From an uncultured Oscillospiraceae bacterium (GTDB taxonomy: Bacteria > Bacillota > Clostridia > Oscillospirales > Oscillospiraceae), in contig CAKTUT010000007.1 in NCBI GenBank assembly GCA_934621665.1, positions 1 through 21,047 on the forward strand: a DNA stretch of 21,047 nucleotides. The letters run 5' to 3'. The notes beneath the pieces are model-generated. The model ran no database searches and was not told where the DNA came from. It worked only from the letters and a program-made list of their open reading frames with translations. This document shows, one piece after another, positions 1 through 7,444 of this stretch; position 1 is the first letter of the stretch, and every line of letters begins with the position of its first letter. The translations under genes were made by a program, and so were the position numbers.

Positions 1-2
1 GC

Positions 3-107
3 AACTCCGACGTGAACGCCGTTGTCAACGGTATGTTCGCCGAGCTGCTGGCAGGCTCTGTTGACGGCGCTGGCTTCGTTTCCGGCGTACAGTCCCAGCT
101 TCAGTAA
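3..107 (+). CDS. C-terminal end of a probable ABC sugar-binding protein (partial)
   Basis: Only the last 34 codons are in the window; the gene starts upstream. The frame reads NSDVNAVVNGMFAELLAGSV and ends ...GVQSQLQ before TAA at 105-107. An amphipathic helical C-terminus of this kind is common at the end of family 1 extracellular sugar-binding proteins. The stronger argument is context: two MalF/MalG-type permease genes follow directly on the same strand, and a binding protein normally comes first in such operons. The identity is therefore inferred mainly from position. It would capture an oligosaccharide outside the membrane and deliver it to the permeases at 229-1985. Confidence 0.6.
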   Translation, partial: NSDVNAVVNGMFAELLAGSVDGAGFVSGVQSQLQ

Positions 108-121
108 TTTTTCGCAATTGA

Positions 122-151
122 CAGGCGGGAGGGCATAAGCCCTCCTGCCTG
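122..151 (+). other. Strong stem-loop between binding-protein and permease genes
   Basis: A 13-bp stem (122-134 with 139-151, one G-T pair) closes on an ATAA loop. It starts 14 nt after the stop codon of the first gene. No T-run follows, so it is more likely an mRNA-stabilising or partial attenuation structure than a full terminator. Such hairpins are well known between binding-protein and permease genes, where the binding protein must be made in excess. A second, smaller hairpin (191-198 with 202-209) lies just before the permease ribosome site. Confidence 0.6.
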
Positions 152-228
152 AAAGCAGGTACGAGTCCAGACGCCTGCGGCAAAACCTTTGTACCGCCCG
201 CGGCGGTGCGTGGAGGGAGAGAGTAACA

Positions 229-1134
229 TTGAAAAAAAGACAAACGTTTTTCATTTTGGCGTCCATCGGCCCGGCGGTTATCTGCTTTCTGGTTATGTTC
301 GCGTATCCGCTCATCCGGACGTTGCTGATGAGCCTCAATCAGCTGCCGGCAATCAGCAGCGCTGCTTCTGAATGGCAGTTTGTTGGACTGGACAATTATA
401 TTGGCCTGTTCAAAAATAACGTATTTATTGCTTCTCTTAAAAATATCGGCATCATCTGGCTGGTTGGCGGCGTTCTAACGCTTGGCATTGCACTTTTGTT
501 TGCCGCGATCCTCGCTTCCGGCGTCAAGGGCAAAAAGTTCTGGCGCTCGGCAATCTATCTTCCCAATACCATCTCGGCAGTCGCACTGTCTACCATGTGG
601 CTGCAATACATCTTCCAGAACAAGTTTGGCCTGCTCAAGCAGCTGTTTACGGCGCTTGGCTGGACGGCGCTGGCGAAGATCAACTGGACCTCTCCGTCGT
701 GGTTGTTCTGGGGTATGTTGATTTCCTATGTCTACGGAAGCGTCGGCTACTTCATGCTGATTCTGCTGTCGGGCATTGAGGGAATCCCACAGGATATCTA
801 TGAAAGCGCCAAGATTGACGGTGCAAATTCCTGGGTTAAATTCTGGAAAATCACGTTCCCGCTTCTGCGGAATGTTATTCGTACCTGCATCACGCTCTGG
901 ACGGTTGGCGCGGTTAACTTCTTCGTCTGGGCAAAGATGTTCTCCACGCGCATCAACACAAAGACCATTACGCCTGTTTTCTTCCTGTATGAAAAGGTAT
1001 TCGGCGCAGCCGACTCCGGAAGCGTCCTGGATATCGGTGCAGGTGCTGCCGTTGGCGTTGTGGTGGCGCTGCTGGTGCTGCTGTGCTACCTGATTATGAA
1101 CAAGGTGTTTAAGGAGGAGGCGCTGGAATACTGA
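229..1134 (+). CDS. Carbohydrate ABC transporter permease, MalF/UgpA type
   Basis: This 301-residue integral membrane protein belongs to the binding-protein-dependent sugar permease family. The start is TTG at 229, chosen because a GGAGGGAGAG ribosome site lies at 212-221 and the protein then begins MKKRQTFFILASIGPAV with a first membrane segment. Several further hydrophobic segments follow. The cytoplasmic EAA loop that contacts the ATPase is clear from about residue 184 (EGIPQDIYESAKIDGANSW). It would form half of the membrane channel with the next gene product, which it overlaps by 1 nt (TGATG). No ATPase gene is present, as is usual for Firmicutes oligosaccharide importers that share an MsmX-type ATPase. 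The exact sugar cannot be read from the sequence; neighbouring genes suggest a rhamnose-containing glycan. Confidence 0.93.
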   Translation: MKKRQTFFILASIGPAVICFLVMFAYPLIRTLLMSLNQLPAISSAASEWQFVGLDNYIGLFKNNVFIASLKNIGIIWLVGGVLTLGIALLFAAILASGVKGKKFWRSAIYLPNTISAVALSTMWLQYIFQNKFGLLKQLFTALGWTALAKINWTSPSWLFWGMLISYVYGSVGYFMLILLSGIEGIPQDIYESAKIDGANSWVKFWKITFPLLRNVIRTCITLWTVGAVNFFVWAKMFSTRINTKTITPVFFLYEKVFGAADSGSVLDIGAGAAVGVVVALLVLLCYLIMNKVFKEEALEY

Positions 1135-1985
1135 TGAAAAACAGAAAAAAGCTTACCGGCGCGCGCGCGGTTGGATTGCTGCGCTACATCCCGCTGATCC
1201 TCTGGGTTGCGTTCTTTGTGTTCGCGTTCGGCTGGATTGTGCTGGCCTCGTTCAGCACCACAAAGGAGATCTTCTCAAACGGCCTGCTGCAAAGCGGCTT
1301 CCACTTTGAAAACTACACCGGCGTGTGGGAGCGCAACCACGTTGCGCACTACTTTGCAAACTCCCTGATTACGACGGGTGTGCCGTGTGTGCTGATTATT
1401 CTGATTGCCGCGCCTGCGGCCTATGTGCTGTCAAAGAAAACGTTCTTCGGCAGAAAGCAGACATTCAACGCCTTTGTCGTCGGCATGAGCATTCCGCAGG
1501 TTATGCTGGTTATCCCGATCTACTGCTGGTTCGTCAAGGCAAATCTTGTCGGACATTTGTCCACGCTTGTGATTTTGTACACCACGCTGAACTTGCCGTA
1601 TACGGTGTATTTCCTCACGGCGTTCTTCTCCACCGTCCCGACGGCGCTGGCTGAGGCGGCCATGATTGACGGCTGTTCGGAGATGAAAGCCATGTGGAAG
1701 GTGATGATCCCGATGGCTTCGCCCGGCATCATCACCGTGACGATTTTTAATTTCATGAACATCTGGAATGAGTATTTCATGGCGCTGATTTTTGCCAACG
1801 GCAACGACAAGATCCGCACGCTCTCCATGGGGCTGCAAAACATGATCACCTCCATGAAGTATACCGGTGACTGGGCGGGGCTGTTTGCCGGCGTCATCAT
1901 CGTCCTAGTTCCCACGCTGATTTTGTACCTGCTGCTGTCGGAAAAGATTGTGGCCGGTATCACGGGCGGCGCAGTAAAGGGCTGA
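1134..1985 (+). CDS. Carbohydrate ABC transporter permease, MalG/UgpE type
   Basis: This 283-residue inner-membrane permease is the partner of the preceding gene. It starts at ATG 1134, overlapping the upstream TGA by 1 nt, with an AAGGAGGAGG ribosome site at 1111-1120. The N-terminus is short and basic before the first membrane segment, typical of MalG-type subunits. The EAA loop is at about residues 170-200 (TALAEAAMIDGCSEMK), followed by a membrane segment containing NIWNEYF, a common MalG-family feature. It probably forms a heterodimeric channel with the protein of 229-1134. The gene ends 169 nt before the next coding region, the largest gap in this block, so it may be the last gene of the first transcript. 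Confidence 0.93.
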   Translation: MKNRKKLTGARAVGLLRYIPLILWVAFFVFAFGWIVLASFSTTKEIFSNGLLQSGFHFENYTGVWERNHVAHYFANSLITTGVPCVLIILIAAPAAYVLSKKTFFGRKQTFNAFVVGMSIPQVMLVIPIYCWFVKANLVGHLSTLVILYTTLNLPYTVYFLTAFFSTVPTALAEAAMIDGCSEMKAMWKVMIPMASPGIITVTIFNFMNIWNEYFMALIFANGNDKIRTLSMGLQNMITSMKYTGDWAGLFAGVIIVLVPTLILYLLLSEKIVAGITGGAVKG

Positions 1986-1995
1986 GGCAAAACCA

Positions 1996-2024
1996 TTGCG
2001 CTGCGGCGGATGATGTGGTAAAAT
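1996..2024 (+). promoter_or_regulatory. Candidate promoter for the second binding-protein / rhamnosidase / two-component unit
   Basis: TTGCGC at 1996-2001 and TAAAAT at 2019-2024 are separated by 17 nt, and a TG at 2016-2017 gives an extended -10. It lies in the only long gap of the left gene cluster. Transcription would start near 2031 and leave a leader of about 120 nt. The -35 is a weak match, so activation by the downstream AraC-type regulator is plausible. This is a motif reading only. Confidence 0.45.
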
Positions 2025-2041
2025 ACCGATCAGAAATGCTG

Positions 2042-2132
2042 CGGCAGAATCAGACCTGCCGAAATACAGTTAATTTGCGCGGACAGCCGCGGACGCCGTA
2101 GAGCTTTCGGTGCCCCGCAGCTGTCCGTCTGC
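2042..2132 (+). promoter_or_regulatory. Structured leader before the second binding-protein gene
   Basis: Two stem-loops can be drawn between the candidate promoter and the gene. The first has a 6-bp stem (2042-2047 with 2056-2061). The second is longer: 8 bp (2080-2087 with 2120-2127) plus a G-T pair and a possible 3-bp outer extension past a 2-nt bulge. It encloses a GC-rich loop and ends about 20 nt before the start codon. I do not recognise a known riboswitch class. No T-run follows, so it does not look like a simple terminator. Confidence 0.3.
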
Positions 2133-2154
2133 ATTTTGGAAAGGAAACCCTACG

Positions 2155-3426
2155 ATGAAAAAACGGCTGGCAATTTTATGGGTGATCGCTGCGCTTTTTG
2201 CGTTGGCGGCGTGCAGCGCGCAGCTGCCCGCGCCCGACACGGAGCAGACGCAGGAGCAGGAGCAGATCGTCCTGCGCTTTTTCCACTATCAGGGCGAGGC
2301 GGAGGAGGCCTATAGCCATGTGATCGCCGCATATGAAAAGGCGCATCCTAACGTAAAGATCAAAAGCGAGTTTTTAAATTCCGAAAACTATAACTCCACG
2401 CTCGACGCGCGCATTGCTGTGCAGGACTGTCCCGATATCATCGGCGTACATCCCGGCTACGCGCAGGCGCTGCCGCTGGCGCGGGCGGGCTACCTTGCCG
2501 ATTTGAGCGGCCAGCCGTGTCTTGAAAATGTGCGCGAGTCGGAAGCGGAAACGGCCAGCCTTGCGGGCGGCATCTATGCCGCACCGATTGATCTGACCTA
2601 TATCTGTACGTTTTATAACGAGGACATCTTTGCACAGTATGATCTTTCCGTGCCGGCAACGTGGCAGGAGTTTCTGGATGTGTGCCAGCGGCTGAAAAAC
2701 GAGGGCATTACGCCTATCTCGCTGTGCTATAAAGATACGTGGATTCAGAGCCTGATTCCCTATGCGCTTTCGGCAACCACGATTTATCGCGAAAACCCGG
2801 ATTTTGACCGGGAAATGGCAGAGGGACTCCGTCATTTTAACGGCCCGGAGTGGGAAGAAACCATGCAGATGCTGAAAACGCTGATCGACAGCGGCTATGT
2901 GACGGAAAATTATCTGCAAACGACGTATGACCAGCAACTCCGCGCGTTTGCAAACGGACGCGCGGCTATGATGGTCATGGGCTCGTGGGGGGTGTCGATG
3001 ATCCGCAGCATGAACGCCGCGTGCAATTTCGGCCTGTTTATTCTCCCAGCATCAAACGATGGCGATAACTGGATCCCGTCGTCGGTCGGCGGTATGCTGG
3101 CTGTGAGCGAGCAGAGCGAGCACAAGGAAACAGCAATTGACTTTTTGAATTTTTTCCTGACAAACGACGACGTATACCGGCAATTTTTGCGGGAGACCGG
3201 AAATCTCCCGGTAAAGACCGGCTTCAGCGCAGGCTGCGATCCGGTACTGGAGACGCTGATAACGGACATCTCGGACACCTGTACATTTTTGGACGTGAAC
3301 TGGCCGAGCGGATTGCAGGCAGTGTTTTTGAAAACAGTGGAGGAGATTTCGACGGGAAGAGATATTCCAGATGCACTGAACCGCCTGGATCAGGCGTGGG
3401 CGGAAACTTACGAAAAGGAAGAATAA
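2155..3426 (+). CDS. Extracellular sugar-binding lipoprotein, family 1
   Basis: This 423-residue protein has a lipoprotein signal peptide: MKKRLAI, a hydrophobic core, then LAAC with the lipidated cysteine at residue 20. It should be anchored on the outer face of the membrane. ATG 2155 is chosen over an upstream GTG because it directly precedes the signal peptide and has a GGAAAGGAA site at 2138-2145. The body fits the family 1 solute-binding fold, including FANGRAAMMVMGSWG near residues 264-278, a conserved region of that family. It is a second binding protein, separated from the permeases and placed at the head of the glycosidase/kinase unit. It could feed the same permeases or act as a sensing partner for the kinase. 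It ends 3 nt before the next gene. Confidence 0.92.
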   Translation: MKKRLAILWVIAALFALAACSAQLPAPDTEQTQEQEQIVLRFFHYQGEAEEAYSHVIAAYEKAHPNVKIKSEFLNSENYNSTLDARIAVQDCPDIIGVHPGYAQALPLARAGYLADLSGQPCLENVRESEAETASLAGGIYAAPIDLTYICTFYNEDIFAQYDLSVPATWQEFLDVCQRLKNEGITPISLCYKDTWIQSLIPYALSATTIYRENPDFDREMAEGLRHFNGPEWEETMQMLKTLIDSGYVTENYLQTTYDQQLRAFANGRAAMMVMGSWGVSMIRSMNAACNFGLFILPASNDGDNWIPSSVGGMLAVSEQSEHKETAIDFLNFFLTNDDVYRQFLRETGNLPVKTGFSAGCDPVLETLITDISDTCTFLDVNWPSGLQAVFLKTVEEISTGRDIPDALNRLDQAWAETYEKEE

Positions 3427-3429
3427 CCG

Positions 3430-5616
3430 ATGGAGAACGAGAAAATGCAGATAGAACATGAATTTCCCTGTCGTGAGGCAGCACCGGTCTGGCTGCCGGA
3501 TGACAGTCAGAAAAATCGTTATGCGCAGTTTTTACAGAAATTCACGTGGGACGGCGGCGATGCGCTTAATTTGACGCTCAGCTGTGACAGCCGTGCGCGG
3601 GTGTGCCTGAACGGCGCTCTGCTCGGCTTTGCATTCTATGACGGAACGGACGAGACCAGCTGGTATGAGACGATTGACCTTTCCGATGCCGCAGTCAAAG
3701 GCGAAAATACGCTTGAAATTGAAGTGTGGTATCAGGGCGTGTCCAGTAACTGCTATACAGCTGGACGCGCAAACGTGATTTTTGCCGTGACACATGCGGA
3801 CGGCACATGTGTGGCTGCCAGCGGTGCGCAGACGCGCTGCCGTGTGGATACGGCCTACCGCGCTGGTGTAGTGCCGACCAACCAGATCGGCATGATCTGG
3901 TACTATGACCAGACGGCGGCGCCGCAGGCCTATGTCCCGGCGGCGGTGCTCTGCCCGGACGGTCGGCAGTATGCACCGCGCCCGATTGCGCGTCAGGTGC
4001 TCTCTGCGCGGCAGCCCTCCAGGGTTTGCGCGCACGGCTATCTGCTGCCCGGTGATTGCGAGCCGTTCGAGTCGGCATTTTTGTCGGCACAGGGTAAGGG
4101 CGTGCAGCTGGATACTGGCAGAGACTATTATGAAATCTGGGACTGCGGCGAGGAGTCAAGCGGCCTGATGGAAATTGAGGTTTCGTCTGCGTCCGGCTGC
4201 CGCGTGGAGCTTGGCTGGGGTGAGCATCTGGACGATCTGCGTGTGCGCAGCCACATCGGAAGCCGTATTTTCCAGACTGCTGCGACATTTGGCGTGGGAA
4301 AACACTGCTTCCGCCACGACTTTCAGCGCATCGGCATGCGCTATCTGGAGGTGCACATTCATCCGCTTGGCAGCGGTACGGCACAGTGCCTGTATGCGGG
4401 CGTGCGGCCGCTTGATTATCCGGTGACGGAGCGCGGCGCGTTCCGCTGCGCCGATCAGCTGCATATGCAGATCTACCGTACGGCGGTGCACACACTGCGG
4501 CTTTGTATGCACGAGCACTATGAGGACTGCCCGTGGCGCGAACAGGCGCTGTACGCGATGGATTCGCTCAATCAGGCGGTGTGCGGCTATTACTGCTTTG
4601 GTGAATATGAATTTGCGGCGGCATCGCTGCGGATGCTGGGCAGGGGAATGCAGCCCGATGGTTTTTTGGAGCTGCATACGCCCGGTAAGGAGATTGTCAC
4701 CATTCCATATTTTACGTTCATGTGGGCGATTGGCGTGCGAGACTATTTGCGCTACAGCGGCGACCGGGCACTCATCCGTGAGCTGTGGCCGAGCATCCGC
4801 CTGACGGCACAGCGCCGTCTGAGCGAGTGTCAAAACGGCCTTTTGCCCGTTCCGACGGATACAAAGTACTGGAGCTTTTATGAGTGGAACGATCTGATGT
4901 CGGGCGAGCCAATCTATCGTGACGCACCGCTTGCGCCGCGCATTGACGCGCCGTATCAGATGTTCTTCCTGCTGTTTTTGGATGCGGCGATTGAGCTTGC
5001 CGAGGAGCTTGGCGAAAGCGAGGACGCGGCCATACTGCGCCGCGGCTGTGTGGAGGCGCGCCGGGCGTGCCACGCCATGTTCTGGGACGCGAAAAGCGGC
5101 AGCTATTGCACGTTCGCGCACGAAAAAGACGGCGCGTTCCATGCGGAGGACGGCGCGCGCAGCGAGCTTGTGCAGGCACTGGCTGTGCTGTCGGGTACTG
5201 CCGGACAGGCAGAGCGCGAGCGGCTGCTTCCGGCGCTGGCAGCGGGAGAAAATGACTGGACGCCGTGTACGCTCAGCATGATTCGTTTTAAGTATGAGGC
5301 ACTTTTGGCACAGCCGGAGCGTTATCTTGACTGGGTGTTTGCGGATATCGCGCGCATCTGGGGGAAAATGCTATACGCGGGCGCAACGTCATTCTGGGAG
5401 ACGGAGGACGGTGCGGACGCGTTCGATCAGGCGGGCAGTCTCTGCCATGGCTGGTCTGCCATGCCGGTCTATTTCTACTATGCCTATGGTCTTGGCGTGC
5501 GTCCGGCAAAGCCCGGCTTTGCGCAGCTGGCCGACAGCGCGCGGCGGATGGACGGCTGCTCTGGCAGCGTCCCTACGCCAGAGGGAATGATTCATGTGGA
5601 AACGAAAGCAAAGTGA
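3430..5616 (+). CDS. GH78-type alpha-L-rhamnosidase, cytoplasmic
   Basis: This 728-residue enzyme should remove terminal alpha-L-rhamnose from oligosaccharides. It lacks a signal peptide, so it acts inside the cell. N-terminal beta-sandwich domains (about residues 1-330) precede an alpha/alpha-barrel catalytic domain. The key segment is DCPWREQALYAMD at 366-378. Its D366, E371 and D378 have the same spacing as the substrate-contacting Asp567, Glu572 and Asp579 of Bacillus RhaB, as I recall that structure. GATSFWE ends at E657, matching RhaB Glu841, and SLCHGWSA follows, as in the family. The start ATG 3430 has an AAGGAAG site about 10 nt upstream. The 3' end overlaps the kinase gene by 23 nt, so the two are translationally linked. 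Linkage specificity is not readable. Confidence 0.88.
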   Translation: MENEKMQIEHEFPCREAAPVWLPDDSQKNRYAQFLQKFTWDGGDALNLTLSCDSRARVCLNGALLGFAFYDGTDETSWYETIDLSDAAVKGENTLEIEVWYQGVSSNCYTAGRANVIFAVTHADGTCVAASGAQTRCRVDTAYRAGVVPTNQIGMIWYYDQTAAPQAYVPAAVLCPDGRQYAPRPIARQVLSARQPSRVCAHGYLLPGDCEPFESAFLSAQGKGVQLDTGRDYYEIWDCGEESSGLMEIEVSSASGCRVELGWGEHLDDLRVRSHIGSRIFQTAATFGVGKHCFRHDFQRIGMRYLEVHIHPLGSGTAQCLYAGVRPLDYPVTERGAFRCADQLHMQIYRTAVHTLRLCMHEHYEDCPWREQALYAMDSLNQAVCGYYCFGEYEFAAASLRMLGRGMQPDGFLELHTPGKEIVTIPYFTFMWAIGVRDYLRYSGDRALIRELWPSIRLTAQRRLSECQNGLLPVPTDTKYWSFYEWNDLMSGEPIYRDAPLAPRIDAPYQMFFLLFLDAAIELAEELGESEDAAILRRGCVEARRACHAMFWDAKSGSYCTFAHEKDGAFHAEDGARSELVQALAVLSGTAGQAERERLLPALAAGENDWTPCTLSMIRFKYEALLAQPERYLDWVFADIARIWGKMLYAGATSFWETEDGADAFDQAGSLCHGWSAMPVYFYYAYGLGVRPAKPGFAQLADSARRMDGCSGSVPTPEGMIHVETKAK

Positions 5617-7444
5617 AATCCGCTTTCCGCTGGAGCAGAAGCTGCTGCTGGTTGTCATTCCGCTTATTGCGGTGTCGCTGCTGGTGGTGAGCATGCTGAT
5701 CTACCGTGTGGCAAAGCAGAACATCCAGAACAAGGTTTCGGAGTATATGGAGCAGTATCTGGTACAGCTGTCGTCGTCGATTGACAACAAGCTGGAAACG
5801 TCGATTCAGCTAAACGCACAGCTGTCAGTCAACGCGCAGCTGACGGAGATCTTACAGGGGTATCACAGCGCACCGTCAGATGAAAAGCTCAACTACCGGC
5901 AGGATGTGGAGAATATCTTCATCACCATCATGAGCATCTATGATAACATCCGCGGCATCTACGTCTTTGACAACTACGGAAACGAGTTTTACCTGCGCAA
6001 CCGCTCCGGCATAGACATGGAGCTGCTGGAGCAGGAGGGCTGGTATCAGGAGGCGCTGGCGCGCCGCGGCGCATATGTGCTGTTTCTTGACCGCCGCGGC
6101 GGCGAGGACGATACCACCATCGGCATTGCCCGGAGCATTGTGAACATCTATGACCGGCAGAGCTATGGTGTGGCGCTGGTGGAGATTCCCTACAGCATTC
6201 TTGATGAGACGGTCTATGGCAGCACCGGCAGAAGCGACTTGCAGCAGGGCGCGATTTTTATCGGCGACGAGCAGGGCGAGACGATCTACGCCACGCAGTC
6301 CGACAATCCCTATCGTGACGAGGGGACGGGCGAAACGCCGCCTGCCGGGACGGCGCAGACGCGCGTCTTTACAGTGGACGGCGAGGAGATTATCCGTATT
6401 ACCTGCGTTTCGGCCAAGACCGGCTGGAAGTATGATTATGTTTGCGAGATGAAGTATCTGATGCGCGACATGGCGCAGATTCAGACAATCATGCTGGCGC
6501 TGGCGCTGGGTGTGCTTCTGGCGGCGGTGTGCTTTTTGATTGTATTCTCGCACAAGACGTTCCGACCGCTTGGCGAGCTGGTGTCGGCCATGCAGCAGGT
6601 GAAAGAGGGCCGCTATGCCGTGCAGGTGGCCACGGAGTCAAGCGATGAGTTTCACTATCTTGGCCAGACATTCAATGAAATGGCGCGGAGCATTGAAGAA
6701 CTGATTCAAAAGGTCTATTCCGCGCAGCTGATGCAAAAGGAAGCGCAGCTTGAGGTTCTTCAGCAGCAGATCAACCCGCATTTTCTGTATAATACATTTG
6801 AGACGATGCGAGGTATCGCACTGTCGGAGCACAACGAAAAGGTTGCCGATATCGTCAAGAACATCTCGGAGTTTATGCGCTACAATATGTATGGCACAGA
6901 TGGCAGCGCGTCGCTTCAGATGGAGCTTCAGCACGTGACAAACTATATCCGAATTATGGATTACCGCTTTGACGATAAGATTTGTCTTGATACGCAGATT
7001 CCGGAGCAGATGCGGAAGCTTTCCATGCCGAAATTCACGCTTCAGCCAATTGTAGAAAACGCGGTGCTGCATGGCTTTACGGAAAAGCGGGTGGACTGTG
7101 AAATCCGCATCACCGGGCAGGTGCAAAACGGCACGGCAAAGCTCCGGATTATCGACAACGGCTGCGGCATCGGCACGGACGCGCTGGAAAGAATCAATGC
7201 AGATCTGAAAGAGCAATATCAGCCAGGACAGTCGAGAAACGGCCGCATCAGCATCGGTATTTACAACGTGAACAGCCGCTTGAAGCTGAATTTCGGCGAA
7301 AAATATGGCGTGCGGCTGTATAGTGAGGTTGGCGTCGGCACAACGGCGGAGATTGTATTCCCGGCGGTGATGCAGGATATGGCGGCAGACCCTGCGGTGC
7401 AGCTGTGGATGGCAAGAGGCGGAAAGGAGGCCGGCAATTCATGA
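5594..7444 (+). CDS. YesM-type sensor histidine kinase
   Basis: This 616-residue membrane kinase has a first membrane segment at about residues 17-37, an extracytoplasmic sensor region (about 40-290, probably Cache-like), and a second membrane segment near 296-318. A HAMP linker containing FRPLGELVSAMQQVKEGRY follows, then a His_kinase domain with QQQINPHFLYNTFE (phospho-acceptor H396). The C-terminal ATPase has an N-box (VENAVLHGF, N489), a G-box (DNGCGIG from D521) and GIYNVNSRL. It belongs to the LytS/YesM class, which often controls carbohydrate genes with an AraC-type regulator. ATG 5594 lies inside the end of the rhamnosidase gene with GAGGGA just upstream. The stop overlaps the regulator start (ATGA). 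The ligand is probably a sugar or sugar-loaded binding protein, by context only. Confidence 0.93.
   Translation: MWKRKQSEIRFPLEQKLLLVVIPLIAVSLLVVSMLIYRVAKQNIQNKVSEYMEQYLVQLSSSIDNKLETSIQLNAQLSVNAQLTEILQGYHSAPSDEKLNYRQDVENIFITIMSIYDNIRGIYVFDNYGNEFYLRNRSGIDMELLEQEGWYQEALARRGAYVLFLDRRGGEDDTTIGIARSIVNIYDRQSYGVALVEIPYSILDETVYGSTGRSDLQQGAIFIGDEQGETIYATQSDNPYRDEGTGETPPAGTAQTRVFTVDGEEIIRITCVSAKTGWKYDYVCEMKYLMRDMAQIQTIMLALALGVLLAAVCFLIVFSHKTFRPLGELVSAMQQVKEGRYAVQVATESSDEFHYLGQTFNEMARSIEELIQKVYSAQLMQKEAQLEVLQQQINPHFLYNTFETMRGIALSEHNEKVADIVKNISEFMRYNMYGTDGSASLQMELQHVTNYIRIMDYRFDDKICLDTQIPEQMRKLSMPKFTLQPIVENAVLHGFTEKRVDCEIRITGQVQNGTAKLRIIDNGCGIGTDALERINADLKEQYQPGQSRNGRISIGIYNVNSRLKLNFGEKYGVRLYSEVGVGTTAEIVFPAVMQDMAADPAVQLWMARGGKEAGNS

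Noticed and set aside
122..151. Terminator after the first gene
   Set aside because: The stem is strong but no T-run follows and the operon continues; an mRNA-stabilising or attenuating hairpin is more likely.
2110..2154. N-terminal extension of the second binding protein from a GTG at 2110
   Set aside because: The lipoprotein signal peptide begins at ATG 2155 with its own ribosome site, and the extension lies in the structured leader.
4156..5142. 328-codon open frame on the - strand inside the rhamnosidase gene
   Set aside because: The sense frame has clear GH78 catalytic motifs over the same interval, and the antisense product has no recognisable domain.
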